From a candidate division TM6 bacterium UASB124 (lineage in GTDB: Bacteria; Babelota; Babeliae; Babelales; RVW-14): DNA of 13,778 nucleotides. The notes beneath the pieces were generated by a model, which was not told the origin of the DNA, searched no databases, and saw only the letters and a program-made list of their open reading frames with translations. The stretch is taken from the NCBI GenBank assembly GCA_945872225.1, contig CAMBZK010000017.1:1-13778 (forward strand), written 5' to 3'. Of the stretch, positions 6,189 through 11,793 are shown in pieces. The translations under genes and the position numbers were made by a program. The first letter of the stretch is position 1. Every line of letters begins with the position of its first letter.

Positions 6189-9100
6189 TTACTGATTAGC
6201 AATTATGCCGTATTGATGAGGTATCATCACAAAACCCGTTGCTGGGTCAACCACCGGAGCTGCAACCATGCTGATTGCATTGTCTTCGTACACATCGCTG
6301 AGTGGGAACCTAACTGGATCAACAGCACCAGCCGCAGAGTTCATCACGGTGCCAGCAGCTTCTGCATTGCCGTATGCCAGGTCCATGCTGCGTGATTGGA
6401 AGATCGTGTTGCCAGCCATGGTGAAGCCACCACGGATGTCGCTGAGTTTAAAGGTGTTTACGCCTTCGATTTCCTGCTCAGCACCAACAGCTACCCCTGC
6501 AACATCTTGTACCAAGCGAACACGAGCATCCGCAGCAGCAGTCACATCAACCGCATAGCGAGCAACGGTGCCACCGTTGGCATGAGCAGCTGACAAGTCG
6601 CTGTAGAGCACAAACAAGTTGCCTTTTGGTGATGGAGCGCCACGAGTCATTGAGAAGTAGTTCAATTGGAGTGCTGGGCCAAAATCAAAGTTAGCATCGA
6701 CATGATGGACTGGGGCAGTCGTTAGAACAGCACCACCGCCATTATGGAAATTATTACCACCGCTAGCACCAGCAAGTACTGAAGCCGTGTAAACGCCTTT
6801 GCTTGTTGCCAAGATAAAGTGATGAGTACCTGCAGCTTCTTGTATCACAACCATGTCGTTAAGCACTGCATCAGCAGGCAAATCAGTAAAGGTAACTGGG
6901 CTCTCATCAAGATTTCCTGGTGCACTACCATCAAATCTACCTATCTCTACACCGTGACCACCCCGAGCACTCACTTTAAAGCCGTAGACTTTTTTGCCCG
7001 TCATCACGTACACAACGTCTTCAACCGCAACCATTTTGCGAATGTCTTTGAATGAGTTCGCTGCAGCTGGCTGTAATTGTTGGATGGAAGTAAGCCCCGT
7101 GCCCACAGCAGCGAGATAAGCAAGATCCACAACAGCATCACCGCTACCATCAAAGCCATTGCCTAAGCCTAGACCACCAGCAGCTCCTGTTGCAACAGCA
7201 AGACCATTGTAGCCGCCAATGAACAGGTAGCTTGTATTTGCTGCAGTAATCGCACGTGACAACTCAACGCATGAAAGCGGTGCGATGTCTTTGAGTGCTG
7301 CATACGCTGGGTTTGATGGATCGTACGAAACTGGCGCAGTAGCAGCGAAATCAGTCGTTGGCAAGAACTCAGAACCAGCTGCGCCCACGCCTGCTTCAAT
7401 CAAAGAAACAGTATCTTTTCCAACTGCAGCCATAAGGCTCAACCGACTCGTCGCATAAGCCTTCGCTGCAGCAGCTGCGCCTTTAAACCCAGGCGTCGCT
7501 TCGTTAAATGCTGCGATGCTGTGAATGCCGCCAGCTGCGTCTGGATAGATTTCTTTAAGTTTGCTACCGAGGTTGTTTGCAGGATTGCCAGGAACGACTG
7601 GAGCTGCATCAGCATTGCCCCATGCAGAAACTTTGACGGTGTTGATGTCTTTAGTCGCAATGGCTGCTCCACTATCCTGACTCGTCAGCGCATAAATGCT
7701 GCCGGTTGCCGCATCATAACCAGCGCCTTTAACAACGCCCAGATCGCCACCAACGCGTTCTGCAGGCGTCCAACCGATGACAATGCCGTCAGCGTTGAAA
7801 ATTGCTGAGCTGCGGAAGAGGCCGCGTTGTGATTGTTCGTTGTTAGTATCATGAGCGCATGAAATGTAAACTGTGTCACCGTCGACAAAAAGATCGGAAA
7901 TTTCGCTCAGATTTGCTTCATCAAAGTTTGGTGCAATTTGAACGGGTTTGTCGGTAGATTTTACAAACTCTGTTTCGTCAGCTGGGAATTCGCTAAATAC
8001 CGCTGGGGCGCCAGCCGTTGTTGCAATACTACCTGCAGCAACTTTTGCTAAGCGGCCGTCATTTGCGACGAGTGGGAGTGCTGCAAGTGCATACAGTTGA
8101 TCAGCGCCAGCGTGGCTATCTTTTTGAATGAAGCTGTTAACAATCAGATAATCTTTGTTCGTGCTGGTTTTCATCGAACGAATTTTTGAGGCTCTTGCCT
8201 GAAGCTTGTTGGCACCGTTAGCACCGATTTGAGAGACTGCAACTACGCGGGTCAATTGAGCACTTGGAACCATATCTTCAAAATTAACCACTCCTGGTTG
8301 CTTGATAATCGACTGAAAGCTAGCAACACCTGCGTCAGAAATTTTCACGCTACCAACACTGATAATACCACCTTCTGAATCTGCAGGGCCTACAAAGGTA
8401 TTTGCACCAAGTTGATTTGCACCCATTACGTCAAGACCAACATAGAGACGTTGAACGCTATCATTCCAATGCAAATCAACATCAGTAGATTTTGCAAGAG
8501 CATTGATCATATTATTAGCATCGCCTGAAACAGCGAGGGTATCTCCCCATGGACCATTCTTAGCAACCGCGTCCATTCTAATCGGCAACGCAGGTTCGTT
8601 AGCAGCAACTGCTGCCTCAACATGATCTTTTTCTCGTGCTGCAAGAGCCGGAGCTTTAACAGTTGACGCACCAACAATCGCAATACCACGACCAGTATCA
8701 GCAGGCGTGTCGGCTATTGCTGCATCCCAACCTTTTGTGCTTACGGCAGCAAATGCAAGTGAATCAACTTGTACAGGTGCAGCCAAGGTTTTTACTTTGT
8801 TTGATGCTTCAATCGCATAAACAAAGCCACCATCAGCACCAAGAAGATTGCCATCTGCATCTTTTAGTATCCCTGATGTCTCAATGGTCTTCCCATCATC
8901 TAAAACAGCAAACACGTTGCCATTGCCACCAGCTACCGCAGGTTTTGCAGGATTGCCAATGTATGCAGCAATTCTACCTGTACCATCAGCTGGTACGGCA
9001 ATGCCGGTAACGCCAGATGCAGAATTGAATGGGTTCGGAAGGCCATCAATGCCATCGATAGTTGCTGTTGCATCAGCTAGTGCCGTCATCGCAAGCGCAC

Positions 9101-9365
9101 CATCTTTATTTATTTCTGCTTTTGCAATCGCATAGGTTTTGTCAGCAGGATCAAGAGCGCCAGCAGTAAAATCTGCCCCAGAGCTCAAATAAAGCGCAGG
9201 AGTTGCACCAGGAACAAAGTGAGCGCCATTAAAAACAACGTTGCCAGTAACCGACGCTTTTGGCGTATTTACAGCCGTTTTTGACGTCCCGCTTTTCACG
9301 CCCAGCAGCGGCGCATTCGGCGCAACAACCGCAAGCGTTAACAGTAACGCGGATATTCGTTTCAT
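6189..9365 (-). CDS. Large secreted Ala/Gly-rich protein, probably beta-propeller-like, 1058 aa
   Basis: I cannot name the family. The start is ATG 9365, which has AAGGAG 5 nt upstream and opens directly with a signal peptide (MKRISALLLTLAVVAPNAPLLG). An in-frame ATG at 9467 would add 34 residues that bury the signal. The mature part is rich in Ala, Gly, Asp and Val and has very few cysteines. Recurrent strand motifs such as VYAIE, LYALAALP, VYISCAHD, IYALTSQD, YLFIGGYNG, VYVMTGKKVYGF, HFILATSKGVYTA and NLFVLYSDLS resemble beta-propeller blades. No membrane helix follows the signal and no catalytic motif is evident. It is probably exported to the periplasm or cell surface. It precedes an outer-membrane barrel gene by 94 nt, and the pair shares a terminator, so it may be a surface partner of that barrel (inference). 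Confidence 0.75.
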   Translation of the reverse strand: MKRISALLLTLAVVAPNAPLLGVKSGTSKTAVNTPKASVTGNVVFNGAHFVPGATPALYLSSGADFTAGALDPADKTYAIAKAEINKDGALAMTALADATATIDGIDGLPNPFNSASGVTGIAVPADGTGRIAAYIGNPAKPAVAGGNGNVFAVLDDGKTIETSGILKDADGNLLGADGGFVYAIEASNKVKTLAAPVQVDSLAFAAVSTKGWDAAIADTPADTGRGIAIVGASTVKAPALAAREKDHVEAAVAANEPALPIRMDAVAKNGPWGDTLAVSGDANNMINALAKSTDVDLHWNDSVQRLYVGLDVMGANQLGANTFVGPADSEGGIISVGSVKISDAGVASFQSIIKQPGVVNFEDMVPSAQLTRVVAVSQIGANGANKLQARASKIRSMKTSTNKDYLIVNSFIQKDSHAGADQLYALAALPLVANDGRLAKVAAGSIATTAGAPAVFSEFPADETEFVKSTDKPVQIAPNFDEANLSEISDLFVDGDTVYISCAHDTNNEQSQRGLFRSSAIFNADGIVIGWTPAERVGGDLGVVKGAGYDAATGSIYALTSQDSGAAIATKDINTVKVSAWGNADAAPVVPGNPANNLGSKLKEIYPDAAGGIHSIAAFNEATPGFKGAAAAAKAYATSRLSLMAAVGKDTVSLIEAGVGAAGSEFLPTTDFAATAPVSYDPSNPAYAALKDIAPLSCVELSRAITAANTSYLFIGGYNGLAVATGAAGGLGLGNGFDGSGDAVVDLAYLAAVGTGLTSIQQLQPAAANSFKDIRKMVAVEDVVYVMTGKKVYGFKVSARGGHGVEIGRFDGSAPGNLDESPVTFTDLPADAVLNDMVVIQEAAGTHHFILATSKGVYTASVLAGASGGNNFHNGGGAVLTTAPVHHVDANFDFGPALQLNYFSMTRGAPSPKGNLFVLYSDLSAAHANGGTVARYAVDVTAAADARVRLVQDVAGVAVGAEQEIEGVNTFKLSDIRGGFTMAGNTIFQSRSMDLAYGNAEAAGTVMNSAAGAVDPVRFPLSDVYEDNAISMVAAPVVDPATGFVMIPHQYGIIANQ

Positions 9366-9370
9366 TCTCT

Positions 9371-9376
9371 CTCCTT
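9371..9376 (-). promoter_or_regulatory. Ribosome binding site deciding the start of the large secreted protein
   Basis: AAGGAG on the minus strand, 5 nt before ATG 9365. The signal peptide begins at that ATG, which supports the shorter form. Confidence 0.8.
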
Positions 9377-9529
9377 CTATGAGTTTTACCTTTTTTCCCG
9401 CGCTATGAGACAACGGTGAAAACCGCTTCTGCCTGGCACACGGTACCGGCAATTTGCTCATGCGCACTTCATTACAACAACTGCACCCAAACGCAACAGA
9501 AGAGAGAACGTGATGTTTATTTGACTAGG

Positions 9530-9583
9530 CCGCTCTTCCTCGCCCCAAAGGGCTTCGTCCTTCGACAAGCTCAGGAGGAGCGG
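9530..9583 (+). repeat. REP-like structured repeat, copy A
   Basis: The arms CCGCTCTTCCT (9530-9540) and AGGAGGAGCGG (9573-9583) pair over 11 positions with one G-T. Inside lie a GCCC-CAAA-GGGC hairpin (9542-9553) and the core TTCGACAAGCTCAGG (9561-9575). I recognise this core as a common dispersed intergenic repeat motif in environmental bacteria. Copy B at 9801-9858 has the same layout in reverse orientation. Confidence 0.75.
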
Positions 9584-9609
9584 TTTGCATTCCTAAGCAA
9601 TCTAATGAC

Positions 9610-9648
9610 CTGTAAAAAGCAGCCAAACCGGCGTGGTGTTTTTTACAG
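9610..9648. repeat. Inverted repeat CTGTAAAAA / TTTTTACAG
   Basis: Exact 9-bp arms lie at 9610-9618 and 9640-9648 with 21 nt between. A smaller inverted pair, GCAACA/TGTTGC (9651-9656, 9666-9671), follows at once. Function unknown; it could be a binding site or an RNA hairpin. Confidence 0.5.
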
Positions 9649-9800
9649 TAGCAACAAAGGATTTCTGTTGCAAGTTTCTAGAAAAAGTTTTTTGAGGGCT
9701 TTTGAGCAGAAATGGGGGTGATGTGTCGTGATGCCAAAAGCTATAGTGGACAAGTCAGAAATCAGGCTTGCGGTATCAGATGTACAAAATTGAGGCAAAA

Positions 9801-9858
9801 GCCCTCTCAGCCTGAGCTTGTCGAATGGCCGAAGTCCGAAGGACCAGAAGGAGCGGTT
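9801..9858 (-). repeat. REP-like structured repeat, copy B
   Basis: Read on the minus strand it starts CCGCTCCTTCT, has a GTCC-TTC-GGAC hairpin (9834-9844) and then the core TTCGACAAGCTCAGG (9811-9825), matching copy A element by element. It begins immediately after the stop codon of the GIY-YIG remnant. Confidence 0.7.
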
Positions 9859-10031
9859 CATTTAGAATGTGAAAGCAAGCTAACCAAGTCCCACTGCTTT
9901 GCAGCTAGTGCTCGTTTTTTTGCCTGTGTCCATTTTTTAATTTTTCGCTCTGCGCGAAAAGCATCATCACGTGATGCAAATTCTTGCTGCCAAATAAGGC
10001 TCACTGGCAAGCGTTTTGCCGTATGGCAACT
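9858..10031 (-). pseudogene. C-terminal remnant of a GIY-YIG endonuclease-family gene
   Basis: On the minus strand this frame reads SCHTAKRLPVSLIWQQEF, then ASRDDAFRAERKIKKW, then TQAKKRALAAKQWDLVSLL, and ends in TGA at 9858. This is the typical second half of small (about 90-100 aa) UvrC/YhbQ-like GIY-YIG proteins: YTAxRLPV, the Glu-containing AFxAERQIK helix, and WSRAKKEALI. The frame is closed by TAG at 10032-10034, preceded by GKG. No frame upstream keeps a credible GIY...YIG half, and a promoter for the plus-strand gene now occupies that DNA. It is very likely a decayed gene with no complete active site. Confidence 0.62.
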
Positions 10032-10050
10032 CTACCCTTTGCCCACCAAC

Positions 10051-10079
10051 TGGACCGGTATACCCCCGTGTGCTAAACT
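10051..10079 (+). promoter_or_regulatory. Candidate promoter of the ATPase-nuclease gene (extended -10)
   Basis: TGGACC (10051-10056), a 17-nt spacer and TAAACT (10074-10079), with TG one base before the -10 (TGCTAAACT). It lies about 47 nt upstream of ATG 10127. It shares the TGnTAAACTGGA core with the Rpn nuclease gene promoter. Confidence 0.45.
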
Positions 10080-10126
10080 GGAAGGCTAGTAAAGAGGTTT
10101 GAGGGTTTTAAAAACGGGAAGAAGCC

Positions 10127-11338
10127 ATGCAACTAATTTGTGTTGATGAACAAAGTTTTGCCAAGTTGAGAAAAAAAGGTGGCATTTATGTTGATAAAAC
10201 CAAGTACCTTTATGATGTTTTTAAGGATGGAACCTACTTCTTCATCTCTCGACCACGCCGCTTTGGCAAGTCGCTGCTCTGCTCAACCATTGCTGAACTT
10301 TTTTCTAATAACCGACCGCTCTTCAAAAATACCTGGATCGACCAGAGCGACTGGGACTGGCAGGAGCACCCCGTCATCCGCCTAGATATGACCAAGGCAG
10401 CAGGTGCCGCTTCTGATGCCGCCGTAGTGCGTCAAGGTATGATTAACATTCTTAATGAGAACGCTATACGCCTGGGCATTGACACACTGATAGAGCAAGC
10501 ACCACATTTAATGTTCCGACAGCTCATCAACAAAATTTACCTAAAAACCGGCATGGGCGTTGTTGTTGTAATCGATGAATACGACAAGCCACTGCTCGAT
10601 GTAATTGCCGATCCACACCGCTACAAAGACATTCACAAAGAGCTAGCAGCTTTTTATGGCCAACTCAAGGCTAGCTCTGAAGAACTACGCCTGGTCTTTT
10701 TCACCGGCGTTTTTAAATTCGCTCAGACCTCGATCTTTTCTGGTTTGAACAATATTACCGACCTAACCTTCAGCCACATAGCAGCTGAAATGCTTGGCTA
10801 CACCGAAGATGAGATCAAAACATTCTTTCCTGAGCACCTTGCAGCATTGGCTGATGGCTATAAAGTACCGGTGCCAGCAATGCTTGAAAGACTGCGTGGG
10901 CAATACAACGGTTATACCTTCGGCGTTAATGATAAAACAGCATCGCTTGTCGGTAGCGTCTACAACCCCTTCGCCATCAACCATGTTTTTCATCAACAGC
11001 AAATGGTTGACCAGTGGTTTGTTTCTGGCACCCCCTCAGCGCTGCTTGCCAAACTACGCGAGAAACAGATCAAAGCAATTGACGCCGAAGAGCTTTATAT
11101 CGAATTTAATATTCTCAAAGCTTCATGCGAGCCAGACCAAATGACCGCGGTAGCACTTCTTTACTACGCTGGCTACATGACCCTTAAAAATTACACGATT
11201 CAACAAAAATCTGTTACGCTCGATTTCCCCAACGCAGAAGTCGCGCAAGCAACTTCTCGCCACCTACTTCCACTCATTACCTGCAAAGAAGACACCAATT
11301 TTGGGCCGATCACGAGAAAGCTCAACAGCTTGCTGTAG
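10127..11338 (+). CDS. AAA-ATPase-like domain protein, N-terminal 403 aa of a gene cut by TAG
   Basis: This is the ATPase part of the widespread AAA-ATPase-like (PF09820) plus PD-(D/E)XK (DUF1703, PF08011) fusion family, usually about 500-550 aa. Visible landmarks are YVDKTKYL (21-28), a Walker A-like SRPRRFGKSLL (41-51), a Walker B-like VVVVIDEYDKPL (145-156), GVFKFAQTSIFSGLNNIT (194-211), the conserved GQYNGYTF, and VYNPFAINHVF. The frame ends in TAG at 11336-11338, exactly where the linker to the nuclease domain begins. The same frame continues without another stop to 11725. Upstream there is only a weak purine-rich ribosome site (GGGAAGAAG). The family is expanded in amoeba-associated and other intracellular bacteria. 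Its role is unproven, with mobile-element or effector functions proposed. The product is either a truncated ATPase without nuclease or part of a read-through protein. Confidence 0.85.
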   Translation: MQLICVDEQSFAKLRKKGGIYVDKTKYLYDVFKDGTYFFISRPRRFGKSLLCSTIAELFSNNRPLFKNTWIDQSDWDWQEHPVIRLDMTKAAGAASDAAVVRQGMINILNENAIRLGIDTLIEQAPHLMFRQLINKIYLKTGMGVVVVIDEYDKPLLDVIADPHRYKDIHKELAAFYGQLKASSEELRLVFFTGVFKFAQTSIFSGLNNITDLTFSHIAAEMLGYTEDEIKTFFPEHLAALADGYKVPVPAMLERLRGQYNGYTFGVNDKTASLVGSVYNPFAINHVFHQQQMVDQWFVSGTPSALLAKLREKQIKAIDAEELYIEFNILKASCEPDQMTAVALLYYAGYMTLKNYTIQQKSVTLDFPNAEVAQATSRHLLPLITCKEDTNFGPITRKLNSLL

Positions 11339-11725
11339 GACCAACAGCTTGGCAAGCTGCAAGCACTCCTCAATGGGGCACTTGCCAACTTGCCATACCA
11401 TCTTTTTGGCACTAACGAAGAAGAAAACCCACGCGAGCACTACTCCCAAACCGTCTTTTTTTTGCTCCTCAACGCCAGCAACGTTATCACGCTTGCTGAG
11501 GATATGACTAACCGAGGCCGCATGGATATTACGGTCTTGCTGCCGAAAATAGTCTATATTTTTGAACTTAAAATGAATCAGTCTGCAGCTACTGCCATCG
11601 AACAAATTAAGGATAGAGACTACGCTGCAAAGTACCGCGCTTCTGGCCGCCACATTGTTGCGGTGGGTATTGCGCTGAGCACCAAAGAGCGAGTAGTTGA
11701 AGAAATCTTATTTGAAGAAATTTAA
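11339..11725 (+). pseudogene. Separated C-terminal PD-(D/E)XK nuclease domain (DUF1703-like)
   Basis: The sequence continues in the frame of the preceding ATPase, codons 405-532 if the TAG is counted as codon 404. It reads DQQLGKLQALLNGALANLPY, then REHYSQTVFFLLLNAS, then the nuclease core. D467 lies in GRMDI and E480-x-K482 in YIFELKMN, followed by EQIKDRDYAAKY and the final VEEILFEEI, all standard for the family. The catalytic residues are intact, so the gene was probably functional until recently. No ribosome site or ATG serves this part; a TTG at 11390 lacks a Shine-Dalgarno and starts inside the domain. It would be made only by TAG read-through. It ends in TAA just before a terminator. 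Confidence 0.8.
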
Positions 11726-11751
11726 AAAAGAAATCTCGTCAAAATCTATTT

Positions 11752-11793
11752 AATGAGGGGGGGGGGTGTACGCACCCCCCCCCCTCATTTTTT
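11752..11793 (+). terminator. Intrinsic terminator with G10/C10 stem
   Basis: A perfect 17-bp stem (11752-11768 with 11773-11789) around a TACG loop. The stem contains ten consecutive G (11757-11766) and ten C (11775-11784) and leads into TTTTTT (11788-11793). It closes the plus-strand gene and lies against the stop of the convergent gene at 11792. On the minus strand the stem is followed by AAATAG, so it is weaker in that direction. Confidence 0.85.

Larger units (their letters stand above)
9366..10126. other. 761-bp intergenic region without an intact gene
   Basis: This divergent gap separates the minus-strand surface operon from the plus-strand ATPase-nuclease gene. It holds two REP-like structured repeats (9530-9583 and 9801-9858), a 9-bp inverted repeat (9610-9648), the remnant of a GIY-YIG gene (9858-10031) and a candidate plus-strand promoter (10051-10079). 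Two plus-strand open frames here run through the repeats and are probably not genes. I found no convincing promoter for the minus-strand operon. Confidence 0.7.

Noticed and set aside
8663..9010. Gln/His-rich 115-aa plus-strand frame
   Set aside because: It lies fully antisense to the large secreted protein gene and its composition is an artefact of that gene's Ala-rich codons.
9416..9721. Plus-strand open frame of 101 aa
   Set aside because: It runs through repeat copy A and contains GFVLRQAQEERF, the typical false translation of this repeat class. It has no ribosome site and no family resemblance.
9965..9976. Perfect palindrome CATCACGTGATG
   Set aside because: It lies inside the conserved ASRDDA coding segment of the GIY-YIG remnant and is explained by those codons.
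9712..10089. Plus-strand open frame of 125 aa
   Set aside because: It contains SQPELVEW, the false translation of the opposite orientation of the repeat. The rest is antisense to the GIY-YIG remnant.
11390..11725. Separate short gene starting at TTG 11390
   Set aside because: The TTG is an ordinary Leu codon in a conserved NLPY motif, in frame with the upstream ATPase and without a ribosome site. It is the tail of the interrupted gene.
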